A DNA stretch of 64,000 bases from Lathyrus oleraceus (lineage: Eukaryota; Streptophyta; Magnoliopsida; Fabales; Fabaceae): assembly GCF_024323335.1 (NCBI RefSeq), contig NC_066580.1:140545401-140609400 (forward strand), in the 5' to 3' direction. Within the stretch, counting starts at the first letter, position 1. The number at the start of each line of letters is the position of its first letter. The notes below the pieces were generated by a model that saw only the letters and a list, made by a program, of their open reading frames with translations, was not told the origin of the DNA and made no database searches. This document shows, piece by piece, positions 44,193-57,858 of this stretch. The translations under genes and the position numbers were made by a program.

Positions 44193-45023
44193 TCAAGCTT
44201 GATTAACACTGGGACCTAAGTCCTCGAAGCTCAGAATCCCTGATCTGACAAGGTCCTGCACCTTATTCTTAAACTGAAAGCAGCTTTCCACGTCATGACC
44301 AGGAGCACCCGAATGATACACACAATGCTGATCGGGCCTATACCACCACCGAGGGTTGACAGGTATAGCCGGCGGGTCTCTGGGAGTAATCAAGTTCCGC
44401 TCTATCAAAGAGGGATACAGCTCTGTGTATGACATAGGGATCGGATCAAAAATGATCTTCTTCCTCTCATTACTCGTACTAGCTTGATTATCATTGTGGG
44501 GCTGGTAAGCCTGCTGTTGAGGACGATGTTGCTGATGCTGATATTGCTGAGTGGGTCTTCTCTGTTGCTGTTGAGTTGCTGGAATAGTCACAGCGGCGGC
44601 CTGACGAAACTGTCCTCTGTTCACACTCCTCCGACGGTGCACAACATTTGTTTCACTTTCTCCCCTTTTGGGTGCCCCAGAGAATGGCTTCTTAGAACCG
44701 GAAGAACTTGAAGAGCCAGGATGGCGAACCGGAGCGCGGGTTGGTCTGACATTAACAGTCTCTGCAGCAAGAGGCTGTTCACTGATTCTGATCCCCCTCA
44801 ATTCATCACCCACGGCATAATCATTGACGAGAATAGTGACAGCAGCATTCTCATGAACGGGTACACCCACTGGTGAAGCACGGTGGACTGGTGGAATCAC
44901 GGCTTCCAGTCTCTGGGCTAAGGCACGCAGCTCCTCTTGCCCCTGAACAACTCCTTGCATCATTGTCATAAACTGGGCCATGTTCGCCCTCATCTCAGCC
45001 AACTCAGTCTGAACCTGGTCCAT
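44193..45023 (-). CDS. Ogre gag remnant, unit 1 (276 aa)
   Basis: The frame starts MDQVQTELAEMRANMAQFMT with a short amphipathic/coiled-coil N-terminus. A variable Ser/Pro and Gln/His-rich middle (QQQQRRPTQQYQHQQHRPQQ) follows. The C-terminus has IPMSYTELYPSLIERNLITP and a zinc motif CVYHSGAPGHDVESC (C-x2-H-x5-H-x4-C), then FQFKNKVQDLV. The capsid core between the coiled coil and the Gln-rich part seems to be missing. The frame itself is intact in both units, so a shortened Gag-like protein is possible. Confidence 0.78.
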   Translation of the reverse strand: MDQVQTELAEMRANMAQFMTMMQGVVQGQEELRALAQRLEAVIPPVHRASPVGVPVHENAAVTILVNDYAVGDELRGIRISEQPLAAETVNVRPTRAPVRHPGSSSSSGSKKPFSGAPKRGESETNVVHRRRSVNRGQFRQAAAVTIPATQQQQRRPTQQYQHQQHRPQQQAYQPHNDNQASTSNERKKIIFDPIPMSYTELYPSLIERNLITPRDPPAIPVNPRWWYRPDQHCVYHSGAPGHDVESCFQFKNKVQDLVRSGILSFEDLGPSVNQA

Positions 45024-46216
45024 AATCCTCTGATGATTGAGTTTGGTTGAGTAACGATGCGGTCGACGGTCAGCAATCCTGTCTCAGTCAGGAACCAAAG
45101 CGAGAAGTCCCTCCAAACACGTCTGCAATGCAAGGATGTTATGTGCATGATATGCATGATGCGGATGCTATTTTATCATGAATGATCCTGATAAAGGATA
45201 TGCGTATGCGAGTTAACTTTTTTCTTTTTTTCATGCATTATTATTTTTTTTGAAAATAAACATGCTATGATGCAAATGATGCAACATGACTGGTCAGGCC
45301 GTGCGTCTCAAGGCACAGGGTCAAAGCTTCGGCTTGAACTCGGAGTCACAATTCATCTGAAACCCAAAGTCATCTGGGGAACTGTCATCTGAACCCAATC
45401 TGAGGAACCAAATCACTATCTGAGCGAGTACCCTCAAATTCAGCCCAGGGATCCGAAATAAACGGAACCCTCTGATCAATACCAGGGTCAAACCTCCGGC
45501 GTCCAGAAATAAATGTCCATAAATTTGGCTGAACCAAAGTCACCATCACAGCACCACTGGCAGAAACCGTATCTGTAGAGATCAAACCCTCCCCTCACTG
45601 GTAGGTTCTAAGAACAGAAGTTTGTCAGCTTCAGCCCTTTAGTCGAGAATAATACGTTTACCACTGAAGGTTTGGCATTATTACGGGATAAAAGACCTCT
45701 GCTGACTCCCCTCAACAGGATATCCTAAAGCAAGTTCCCAGTCTCGGGGTCCTCGGATTGAGCAGCGAGAATGCGCCCACCAGAGCTAACATAATCACGT
45801 CTCGGAGGAAAGGCCTCGACTGAGTTCCCGGGAAATGGTCACCAGAGTCGACGATTTCTAAAGGAATATCTGTCGTTATGGAACACCCATAGGACAAAAT
45901 ATATCCAACAGAAACCTCGTCTGGAATGTGGGTCTCATGAACGACTTATCATAGCAACATGCCATGCAAGCCTCATGACTATCCACTCTAACACCTATGT
46001 GTACACTCAAGCCTGGGTAGTGGGCTTATTTCTCACAAAATATCCCATCCCAACAAACAGACAACCCACAGAACCCACAGATACAACAAACATATGTACA
46101 TGAATGTAATAAGGTAAAGCAGGTAAATGCTGAAAATAAATAACTGTACAAAAGAATAAACACCCAACAAACAAGAAAACCTACAAAAGCTAGGAGGAAC
46201 TCGCTTAGGGAAACCG
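45024..46216 (-). other. Region between PBS and gag of Ogre unit 1 (ORF1 position)
   Basis: Ogre elements carry an extra ORF upstream of gag; here only short frames occur (for example 45385-45585, 66 residues, WAEFEGTRSDSD). None is recognised. Confidence 0.45.
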
Positions 46217-46218
46217 GA

Positions 46219-46236
46219 TCCCCAGCAGAGTCGCCA
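46219..46236 (-). other. Primer binding site of Ogre unit 1 (tRNA-Arg type)
   Basis: TGGCGACTCTGCTGGGGA on the minus strand, two bases from the LTR end. This is the sequence typical of Ogre elements. Confidence 0.88.
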
Positions 46237-49200
46237 GCTGTCGCAGCCTGAAAAAAACAGTGCGAAAAAAACAACCGGCGAAAGAAAATGACAGAAGAGT
46301 CGCCACCGTGCGTTATTTATCCCAAAGGAGGGAAAGGAAACGCTCGAAGTAAACCTGGAGAAAGGAAAGGAAAAGACAAGGTCTCGCAACCAAATCTTGG
46401 GTTCGGGAGTCGATTATGCGAAGGGAAGGTATTAGCACCCCTACGCATCCGTAGTACTCTACGGGATCCACTCTTGTTTGTTCTTGTCTAAAGGGTGTAT
46501 GTTTATCTAATGTACTATTTACTAAAAGGGTCAAGAGAAAAATGACTCGCATAGATATCGCATCCATTGCATACGTATCTCATCTGGAATGAGAATCAGA
46601 GTCTTCGTAGCTCGGCTACCTATGGGTTAAGGATAAGTGTGCTCGCTAAGACATCGCGTCTTATGCCTACGTATCTCATCGGGAATGAGAATCAGAGCAA
46701 AACGTAGTTCAGCTAACTACGGGAACAAAGGTCTCGATTGCAACTAGGGCAAGAGAAAGGGAAGGTCTCGATCGCAACGAGGGCGAGAGAAAGGATCGCA
46801 ACGAGGGCGAAAGCAAACAAGGATTAGTTGTTAGTCGTTAGTCAAACTCGGCAAGACATCGCATCTTGTGCCTACGTATCTCATCTGAACATGAGAATCA
46901 GAGTTGCTGTAGTTCGGCTACACGCACGCCAAACAAACAACACACAAGCAGGCAAACATGGAGCCTGAATGCCAATCACTGGACTTACATCAGCATCCGA
47001 ACCAAAACACACACGAGAAGGCAAACGTGGAGCCCGAACGCCAATCACTGGACTTACATCGGCATCCGAACCAAAACACACGCACACTGGAACCCGAATG
47101 CCACTCGATGGACTTACATCAGCTTCCAAGCACACAACAACCAAACAAGTTAATAGGGAGTCGGGAACTCGAGCCTATAACTGTCAAGCACACACACAAA
47201 AAGGAAGAAAAGGTGAACACACAGACTAACAGGGAGTCGGGAACTCGAGCCTGATAGCTAGCAAACAACACACTCAAAAAAGAAAAGGGTGCCCGGAGAG
47301 ATCTCGCACGATCTCCTGCCTACGTACCTCATCTGGTATGAGAATCAGGGCGACGTAGTTCCCCTCATAGGGGTTGCCATCTGAACATGGACTTACAAAG
47401 GAGGACACCAGTTGTGTCAGAGGAGAGTGGGCGATGTGTTCACGCCCTAGCAGTAGGTGTCGCAGCTCGCTGAATCGAGTCTTAGGCAGTTACCTCTTTG
47501 CAATAGGACGGACTACATGCCACAGGATCGGAGACGCTCGGAAAGGTCTAGAAGTGGGGAAGCTCTGCCCTAGAGTTGTCATGCAATATGTCCTTAGGTG
47601 TTTAGGATTTACAAATGGGAATATCTACCTATTGTTAGCATGCAAAAGGATATGGGAATCCTACCTATGTTATCATACAAAAGGATATGGGAATCCTACC
47701 TATGTCATCATGCAAAGGGTTCTATCTAATGGGTGCTACCTAATCGGAACAAGAATCGACGAATGGAGCAAGGAGAAGTGTTAGGGATAAGGGTAGATGG
47801 CGATGTGTGAAGCAATCGACTTACAAGGTTGATGGCGATGCATAAAGCAATCGACTTACAAGGTTGATGGCGATGCATAAAGCAATCGACTTACAAAAGG
47901 GTAGATGAATACGTGCTGGTTCTGTTAGGTTTTGAAAAATGATTACTCGACGTTGGATCGAGGTTTTGGTCTTGTTTTGAAATGGTTATCGGGTGTTCAT
48001 TTTATTTCTTGTATTAACAGATGAATAAAGAATGAAAGAATATTATACATTTCATGGGAGAGGGATACATTTGTTATGAATGGGGGTTGTCATGGCAATC
48101 AAACCATATAAATATATGCCTCATACATCATACAAGTAGGCAACAGTTAATCAAACAAGTAAGATATAAACAAGTATATAATCAAATCAAATAATCAAAG
48201 AATGAAATAATGAAACAATAAACAATGTATGAGTGTAAGTGCAAGGGAACCGGCTCATTGTAAGAAAGCCCAAGAGTAAGCTATGTGAGGTTGATGGCGA
48301 TGCTTAAAAAGCAATCGACTTACAAGGGTGTAAAAAATGGGCTCGATATTAAATCGAGAAAAAACATGATTTTTATAGTTTAAAAATGGTTTTGAATTAA
48401 AATACAACAACTCTACATTATTAACAAAATGAACATATGAGTGTAATAAAGGCATAAACATAAAAAGAAACTAAAATGCTAAAAGAAAAAAAATAACATA
48501 GCTAAAAGAAATAAAATGCCAAAAAAAGGTCACACATGAGTATTGAACCCACCCCACTCAAGAACATACACACTGCCCTTCTCCACCAGACCACTCAGGG
48601 TTATATGCTACTGAAGTACTACCTTAAATATATAAACCGGAATGAAAAAAAATAAATAAAAAAAAGATTAAGAACAAAACTAACATATAAAACCTTTTTT
48701 ATGTTTTTGTTTATTATTATCTTTTATCTCTGTTAAACAAAACAAATTTGATTAAAAAATTAAATTAAAAAAAGAAACGAAAACAAAGAAATGAAAACAA
48801 AAAGAAAACAGAGACTCGTCTTCTTCTCTCCCACCTCACAAACTCAACCTTCCCCCAACAATGGCAATCTCACGAACTCGCACCTCTCGTCCCTCTTATG
48901 ACATCAACAAAACCCTCTCACGCTCTCCAACTCAGTGAATCGAACTCTCTCAACTCTCACAAATATTTTCAACAACAAAACAAGAGAAGGATAACAAGAA
49001 AGAAAAAGAGTCCTTACAAAGTGTCGCGGCGGTGGTGGTGAAGGACGCGAAGAAGCTGGCCTCCAGGTAATTGATTTTGGGGTTTTAGGTTTTTTTCTTC
49101 CTCAGATTTTCGCCTCTAGGTCTCTGTTGCTTTCCTCTTCTTGGATTAGGGTTTTCTTTGGTCTCTTTTCCGCCTCTAGGTCCCTGTTGTTTACTGATTC

Positions 49201-49852
49201 ATTCTCCTTTTATATTCTGTGAATTAGGGTTTCCAATGGGGTCTTTGCTGTTCAAAAGGAGTGTTTCTGCAAAGCACTTTGGATGCTCAGACACAGAATT
49301 ACCCTATCCATGTTAGATTCAAGAAAAGGTATCCTTTCTTCTCTGCTTTGACCTCATATCAATTTGGGATGTTTTTTGGACTTTGCCCTCTGACTGTTGG
49401 TTAATGGTTTTGCACTTTAGGTTTTGCAAATTGACTGATTAATGTGTTCCCCCCTTATTTTTTTACCGCAGTAAAAAATGGTGAGCTTGGTTTGACTTGG
49501 GATAATGGGTATTTTGAAGAGTGATTGTTAATGGTTTTAATGCATAGACTGGCTGCAGTAGGTGACATGATAAATTGGAATTAGGAGATGAGGTTATCAG
49601 ATCAAAAGTAATCTGCTGAAATGGTAATTGTTAAAGGCAAGTGTGCTTGTGCTTTGGTTTTCTTTGAATTGTTATGGCTAGAGTTAGTGGTTGAAGAATG
49701 ATGAGTGAAATTGTGGCAGATGGTTTTGTTGTAGGTTTAATGTTGCTCAATTTTGCAGCAAACCTTATCCATGTATTTCCATTCGCCTAAGTTCAACTTT
49801 GGTCTGGTTTTACACAGCAGTATTCCCCCAGGTATGTTACTAGGTTGTGGTT

Positions 49853-50558
49853 GGTCAATTAGCATTGGGTCAGTCTTTGGAATAACACCTGTCCTGGTTT
49901 GATAACAGGTTCTAATATAACCGGTCTGGAAGCTGTGTAACACTGTCTAAAAGCATAGACAGAAGCCATTTTAAAGGCAAGTTTACTGGAATCAACAACA
50001 TGAGCAGCACCAACTGTCAAGACAACTCGGAGATTTTCAACTGGATGTCCAATTAATGCACATGAGTTGGCAGCTTTCTCAATTGCAAGGACAAAATTTG
50101 ATGGAACAGCTTGGCCAACACGCATGCTTTCAAATTCAAGCTTAGTTCCCGACTCAGTAAGAAGTGGTTCAATATACCCAATCACACGTCCATATTGTCC
50201 TCGCCCTCCAGATTGCTTCCTATGTAAATAATCCAAATCAGCATGCTGAGTAACAGTTTCTCTGAAGTTTACACGGGGCTTTCCAACTGCATCAACCTTG
50301 TATTCCCTCACACTGCGTTCATCATAGATATCTAAGTGTGGTTCTCCCATTCCAGAAATGATTGTCTGCCCATTCTCTGGGTCCAAGCCAACACGGAATG
50401 TAGGGTCCTCTCTTTGGAAGCAGTTCAAAGCTTTCGAAAATTGCTCTCCAGAATCTTTTGAGACAGGTTGTACAGCTAAAGACATCGCAGGTTTAGGTAC
50501 ATCATAGAAGTCATTGTGTATTTAAACGACCCATCAGTAAAAGTATCTCCTCGGCTTG
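49853..50558 (-). pseudogene. Mitochondrial EF-G fragment in Ogre LTR copy 2
   Basis: Same fragment as at 36186-36890. Here the frame is open from MSLAVQPVSKDSG (50485), whereas copy 1 has lost that Met codon by a local change. The frame change just upstream (YTMTSM to VPKPAMSL) is shared by both copies, so it predates the duplication. Confidence 0.85.
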
Positions 50559-51163
50559 CTGTTTGTATTAATGTGGAGCTTCTGCGGTTTTTGCAGGTTG
50601 CAGTTTTGGGTTTATGTTATACACGTTTGGATTTGGCTTGCAGCAGATACTAGACTTAGCAGGTGGCGACAACAGAAACGAACCATGTATTCAATGGCAT
50701 TTCCCTGGCGCACATGGACTCTTGTTCACACTGACGGCACGGTACTGCTGGCTCTTGGATTTGCAGGTCAGAGATTTTGGAAATTTCCTGGTTTGTTGCA
50801 AGTTGATATTCCTGCAGATGGTGACTCACATTGGTGTTTGCTTCCTGCTTGTTGTCATGTTGGATGAATGCATGTCGCATTGCAAGATGAATGAGGAGGC
50901 TGCATATGCAGGGCTTGATTGAATGAGGCTGCAGGGTTTTTTGCACGATGGTTTGTTGGCATAATGATGATGATAACATGATGGTCAGCAGGAAGAACAA
51001 GGAAGATACTGGTATGTGTGGATTTTGCAGTGGTTGTGCAAGACATATGTATGTATGCAGCAGCAAACAAGGCAAGACAGGGTTCATGTGTCTGCAGCCA
51101 TGGTAAGCTTCTCTTTCTTGCTAAATTTTAGACAATTGGTCTTCAAGGTATCTCAGGCCATGT

Positions 51164-51482
51164 TTATGTGGTTGTGTGGATGCAGGGCATGTTTGGCCAG
51201 ATGGAGTTAGTTAGTATGCGCTTGAACCCACCAACAAAATTGGACTTTAACAACAATGGTTTATTACTTTGGAAATCATCCACCAAGTTGAGCATCAATT
51301 TTTGAGCCAAAATTTGCCCAGCCTCCCATCGGTTGAATTCATCAAAATCATTGGCTAATAGGAAAAACAGGTCGTCATCAGTAAGATCAGATTGAAGACG
51401 AATAGGAGCACTGTATCCCCTTAACAAAGATGGAACATGCCTCTCAAAGATATCAGTGAATACAAACTCTTTTTCTTTCTGG
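51164..51482 (-). pseudogene. M1 aminopeptidase fragment in Ogre LTR copy 2
   Basis: Same fragment as at 37497-37815, including [19 protein letters not shown]. The upstream frame is broken in the same place; one base differs near 51437. Confidence 0.78.
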
Positions 51483-52024
51483 AGTGGGTTTCTCCTCCTC
51501 TAGAACCCCAACAAATGGTACATCAAACAATACATCAGCAGAATCCTTGCCAACTATCGCCGGTATTTCAGAAGTCTCGTTATCCTTTTCCTTGAGATCG
51601 ACTTGGGAAAAAATCACCACCATGGTCATGAACAATTAATGAAGTCACATTCTCACAAGCGGCCTCGGCAGCAGTATCTGAGTTACGAATTCCCATTGCA
51701 GAACTTTTCTTTGAATAGGTAGAATCAAATTCTGAAACCTTCTGTCGTCACTTCTTGAAGATGAGACGGAGTAGCAGCAAATATTGATTGCACATGTCGA
51801 AAATCTGTGCGTTTAGTCAAGTCTAATTTGGTAGGCCATTCGGCAGGCTCAGGTATGGCATTCGAATATCTGCAAATATTTGAATCTGCTCTGCATGCAT
51901 TTATTATACAGTAGCTGACTCCACTTTTACAGGGATTTCCCTGCCATTGATACTGCAGTGGCTGCTCCGAACATTCCATATTGACTGGTTCTTGGACAGG
52001 CAAGGGTGTTGGTTTACCTCGCAT
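51453..52024 (-). pseudogene. Unrecognised captured coding-like fragment in Ogre LTR copy 2
   Basis: Identical at the protein level to the 37786-38357 fragment, including [18 protein letters not shown]. Confidence 0.45.
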
Positions 52025-53373
52025 GCATAGCTAGTTCAAACCATGTCTTGGCATGCTTCATAGATAAAAATAGTTGTGTCTTTGCATTAGGTCCTGCTTG
52101 CTCATACTCACAGCAGGTTTTGGCTTGGACATTGACAACAAACTTATGGTTTTAGTTCATGGCATGTTAGCAACACTTCATGGCTTGGATTTTATATTGG
52201 TTATGATTTTGGTTTGTGAAGGTTTGGCATTGTAGCAAGTTGGTACAACAGGGAAAATGCAGCAGGGTGAAAGTTAATTGTCAAAGCAACAACTCCAAAT
52301 GTTCAAGGCATGACCAAGCATGTTGGCATCAAAGTGAAGAAAACCAAGTCAACATGGGCACAGAGCGTGGAATAAGGGTTAGGGTCAGCCCTTTGGTGAT
52401 TGGGGTTGACAAAGGATTTAGGGTTGACTTTAGTCAAAGTTGACCAAAAAGTCAACTATTGACCAAAGTCAACAATTTGTCAAAAATGTGTTTTCTTTAT
52501 GATTTCTTTGTAAATGGATATTCTATTATTGGTTAGGATGAAAATTAGGATTTGAGGAATTTGGGTTGACTTTGGTCAAAGTTGACCAAAAAGTCAACTG
52601 TTGACCAAAGTCAACAGTTGGTCAAAAATGCCAAATTTTGTATTTTTTTTTGTATGGAATCAAATGTAATGGTTTAAAATGGATGAAATAGATTGAAATG
52701 GTTTGAAAATTATTGGGAATTGGTTTCACAATTGGTTTAATCATGACTTGAATATTTGACTTTTTTTTTTTTGAAAAGAAAATAACTTGACTGATAATGT
52801 GTATGAACAAAACCATGAAATGAGACCATATAGTTAGGGTTTTGGCATAGTATCCATGAACCAATAACATGACTAGAAAGTGGTTTGAAACACAAGAAAC
52901 CTGGTTGTTCAGATGACCCAGACCATAGATATATCCACAATCACAACATCATGACTTTGGATCAAAACCACAATCCTCATACAAAACCAAAGTAAAGTTA
53001 GGCCAAGCATGCCACACAAACATAAAAGATTTAGGACCAAAATCGGGGTATGACAGCTGCCCCTATTTAAGCGTCTTCAACTAGAGAATATGAAGCAGGA
53101 CGTTCTTCATATGATCATGGTGGGAGATGGTTAAATACTAAGAAGACCCGGATTTTGATCCTGAATCCCTATGAAATAATTAACCATGCCTGTCAGAATC
53201 GGCAAAGAAGCAATCCCAAAAGAAGAATCCGTCTGGTACGGTGAAAATCGGCCTGAGTACCGAAACAGAAAGTTGACCTAGATACCAAAATAAATGGTAA
53301 CAGGAATACCCATGGCATGAACGTCGCACATTAGTCTGAACACTAAGCATCGGAATATGAGAGTATCAATGTT

Positions 53374-54427
53374 GGTCTGATCACCGGAAATCTGGTCTGA
53401 ACACCACTTCGATCTGAAAATCGGAAAACTGGCCTGAATGCCACAAGTACTTCGACTTGATCGTCGGAAACTTCTACGATCTGAAAATCGGAAACTGGCC
53501 TGAATGCCACTTCGGTCTGGATACTGGAAACTGGCCTGAATGCCATAAGTTGCATCGACCTGAATGTCGGAAACTTCTTCGATCTGAATATCGGAAACTG
53601 GCCTGAATGCCACTTCGGTCTGGATACCGGAAACTGGCCTGAATGCCATAAGTTGCATCGACCTGAATGTCGGAAACTTCTTCGATCTGAATATCGGAAA
53701 CTGGCCTGAATGCCACTTCGGTCTGAATACCGGAAAATTGGCCTGAATGCCATTTCGATCTGAAAATCGGAAAACTGGCCTGAATGCCACAAGTACTTCG
53801 ACTTGATCGTCGGAAACTTCTACGATCTGAAAATCGGAAACTGGCCTGAATGCCACTTCGGTCTGGATACCGGAAACTGGCCTGAATGCCATAAGTTGCA
53901 TCGACCTGAATGTCGGAAACTTCTTCGATCTGAATATCGGAAACTGGCCTGAATGCCACTTCGGTCTGGATACCGGAAACTGGCCTGAATGCCATAAGTT
54001 GCATCGACCTGAATGTCGGAAACTTCTTCGATCTGAATATCGGAAAAGACTGGCTTGAATGCCACTTCGGTCTGGATACCGGGAAAACTGGCCTGAATGC
54101 CACTTCGGTCTGGATACCGGGAACTCTGGCCTGAATGCCACTTCGGTCTGGATACCGGGAACTCTGGCCTGAATGCCACTTTGGTCTGAATACCGTCTCG
54201 GTCTGAACACCGGAAAATTGGCCTGAATGCCATAAGTACATCGACCTGATCGTCGGAAACTTCTTCGATCTGGAAATCGGAAATTGGCCTGAACGCCACT
54301 TCGGTCTGGATACCGGAAACTGGCCTGAATGCCACTTCGGTCTGAATACCGGGAATTGGCCTGAATGCCACTTCGGTCTGAATACCGGGAATTGGCCTGA
54401 ATGCCACTTCGGTCTGAATACCGGAAA
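53374..54427. repeat. Micro-hairpin minisatellite in the Ogre 3' UTR, unit 2
   Basis: Same length and module order as 39707-40760. Differences are isolated substitutions, mostly outside the paired arms. One pair of differences affects the module at 39958/40026, where copy 1 has TGTATATCG and copy 2 TGAATATCG, which alters only the loop. Confidence 0.9.
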
Positions 54428-56799
54428 TTCTTCATGTCTATCAGCATCGGCGAAGATAACAAAACAGTGATACGTGAGCCGGCACGCATGCCAAAGACCC
54501 AAGCTGGGGATAACAATCGAAAGATTGACCAAAGAGTGCATGAGATATATTATCTATAGCCGTCAAAGCGTAGATAATACACTCGCATGGAAGATTATCC
54601 ATAACCGGGTTGTAGGTTGTTAAATGGATAAACGACCGAAAAGAAAGGCAACGGGGTACCAGACTAGGTATGCAAAAGATGACCAATCAAAAAAGGATAA
54701 AGTTGCTTACTCGGAGCAAGTATCCAAGAAGAAGGGGAAGACCCAATGGGGACAATACTGCTTGATCAAGGCAAGTATCCAGGGAAAAGAATATCAATAC
54801 CGCAAACTGGATACTGATAACTGCAAAGAGGGGATTACATCTACCGGTTTGTAGGCAGAAAACCACGGAAAAGTAACCAGTCATCATCGGGATGAGCACA
54901 AAGGGTTAACTCCACCAAGGGGACGAAAGTGGGATTTTACAACTACCAGCTAGTAGGTAGAAAACCACAAAGATAGGACTTACAACTACCGGTTTGTAGG
55001 TAGAGGCCCCAAATTCCGCTGAGGATGAGATGGATGAGTGCCGGTTAGTGAGAAACCATTCATTTATGCCCCAGAGAAGTACAAGAGACAGCGAATAAGA
55101 AGCCAATTTAGGATCGATCCAAGAAGGCAAACTGAATCAAGACTCATCCTAATGAGGAAAGAACTCAATAGGGAAAACCCATCCCATTATGGAGGGAACG
55201 GAAGCAACCGTCATCCACGAGGATGTATCTCGGTGGGGAGCGCAGAAGGAATGGTGGACATTTTCTGCTTAAGGGGTCGACTCTATATGGAGAGATCAGA
55301 CACACCCATATCTGCTAGAGGAGGATCTACTGGAGGGATCTGTATCAACAAATAGCAGGAGACAACCATCAACAGATACACGGCAACAGCTGCATCATGA
55401 GTATCCGAATGCTATGATTATGCATGCATGCATTATATCTAAAAAAATGTATGATGAATGCTGACAAACAGACATGCTCAACACACAGGTCCGGGAATCA
55501 ACCATCCGGCACCACTCTTCCGGAGGGAAAACCAAAGTCACCAGAGAGCCGAGAAAATCCACTGGAGACTGGGATATCAGGGAGCAACACCATCCTGCAG
55601 GGGAGGAAGGCCACCAGAGGCTTCCGGAGGGATCGTCGGTCACAACCGGAGAACAGAGTTCAGCATACAGGCGGACGTGCCATGACCACTCGTGCTGGAG
55701 ATCAGAGATACCATGAAGCAACTAGATCTCTGATGAGGATAGATAGGCACTGGTAAAGCTCATCATGCCAACAACTCCGCTGGGGATCTATCTAAGGACA
55801 TGATGGAGTACTGGATGTCAATCCACGAAATACCGAGTCTTCCCAAGACAAGCACCCATGCCGGGGAGAGTATAAGACTGCTCTACTGGAGAGAGGAAAT
55901 TGAAGTCTTCAATAAACACTCTGCTTGGGAACTTCCCCATAAAAGTGTTCCAACAACCACCTTGCTGGGAATGCCCCACGGTAGGGCTCAAACAAACCTC
56001 TACTGGAGATGCCCCACAATAGGGCTAACAGGGACTTGGAGGAAGAATGTTGTACTGCCGGGAACATGAAGATAAACAACTTCAACCAACACTGCACTGA
56101 GCAACCTCACTGAGGAGAAACCAAAAGAGGTTCGACAGGAAAAAGATACAGTTATGCTCGAGATACGAACAAATGTCTTACCTGTTGGTAATCATACCAC
56201 CCTCGGGAGAGCACTGCGGATCTCCTAAGTATCCTTCCATCATTGTGAATGTTCACTTTGTTTAAGAACAATTTTTTTGTGAAAAATTTGTTTATTTTGA
56301 AAACAATGATACTTTATCAATTAAAACATGCAAAACATTTGTTGAGTTGAAACAAATAAGAGTGCAAATAATTGGATAAAAGCTCAAATTGACGCGATGG
56401 AATGGTAGTCTGCAAAGGGCGAGACTCCATAGATTTGTACACGTTTGAAATCGGTGATATATATTGGAGAGGGCTACATTGAACATAATGACCCTTCCTC
56501 TACCATTCTGAATTTTCGATGTATTCAGAGCTTCAGTCGACAACGAATCGAGAATTCTTGACGGATGACAGATGTACGGCACAGTCTTGTCAGGATGCAG
56601 TTACTTGCCAAATCCCTAATTTTTGCCTAGATTGCCCCAGTGTGAGGTGATCAATCTAGCGGGATGCAAATTCTTTTTTCAATGTCTCTAACTTTTGCCT
56701 GGATCGCCCTTTCGGGTTTTCAATCCACCGAGACGCTCCTTTTTGCCTAAGTCGCCCTTTGGGGTGTTCGACTTAGCGAGCTATTCTGTTTTTTCTTTT

Positions 56800-57471
56800 T
56801 TAGGCGAAGTATTTCTTGACTGCATCAGAATTCACAGGACGAGTGAACTTCCATCCATTATTGTAAGTGTCAAAACATTGCCTGAAAAGGCTCTCTTGAC
56901 AACATATGGATATTCATAGCTTGGAGTTCACTTGCCCCTGGAATCGGGCACGAAAGACAAGACTTTCTTGAGCACAAGGTCACCTTCTCGGAACACACGA
57001 GGCTTGACCTTCTTGTTGAATGCTTTTTCACTCTCTGCTGATATGACTGACCATGACACATGGCAGTTGATCTCTTCCTTTCGATCGGATTCACTTGGTC
57101 GTAGTGACTCTGAATCCATTCAGCATCAGTCAACTTGGGACTTTGAGGGTGCTATTTCTCTTTTGTTTCTTTCTTTCTTTTTCTTTCTTTTGATTTGGAT
57201 TTCTTTTGATTTTGCACCCTCCTCCTTTTTTTTTTATGTGCCCCAGTTGGCTGTTCTGCTGATTCTCGAGATGCAGCTGAGTGATCTTCTTTTCTTGCTC
57301 AAGAAGCCGGGAAATCTCGTCAGGAATCCTTTCAACATCATCTTCTTCCGCTTCAAATAAAGGGAATTCAAAATTGGGAGATAACGTCCGATCATTAGGT
57401 TCAATGGGTTTAAGAAACAACCTGCATAATGATTTAGAGATGAAAAGCTTTTTGAAAAACAAACAAGACAA
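56800..57471 (-). pseudogene. Ogre pre-RT linker fused to integrase tail, unit 2
   Basis: The linker (57130-57471) and integrase tail (56800-57133) have the same junction and frame breaks as unit 1. The large pol deletion is therefore ancestral to the array. Confidence 0.75.
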
Positions 57472-57858
57472 TCGTTATGCAGATGAAAAGATTGCTTTTA
57501 TTCTTGTTTTTAAGGTTTTTTGTGATCACCAATTTCATGCAAAAAGCGAAAAGGGAAAACAAATGGAAAAACAAATGTTTTAACATGAATTTATTTGAAT
57601 GAAAATATCATTGCACAAAATGTTGCCAACAATGTCATCACTTCTCCTTTTGGCATGGGAGAAGGGTTTTTTAAAAAAGTGATTATTACTCTGACTTATG
57701 AACGACTGTAGGAACGCCCACAGTGACCCAATTGCGATAGATCCCACCAGGGATGACAAATGTCAGAATCCTTTGCATCAGCAGCTTCTGCTTTTGAACA
57801 ACCCTCTTTGTTGAAGATCTTAGAAGAAAAGCCATCGCCGGCCCGGGGCTTGTTGTCT

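Larger units (their letters stand above)
46239..53055 (-). repeat. Ogre LTR copy 2 (6817 bp)
   Basis: It differs from copy 1 only by scattered substitutions and one- or two-base indels. It serves both as the 5' LTR of unit 1 and the 3' LTR of unit 2. It carries the same modules, 35-bp repeats, host fragments and TTGAC cluster (52405-52625). Confidence 0.88.
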
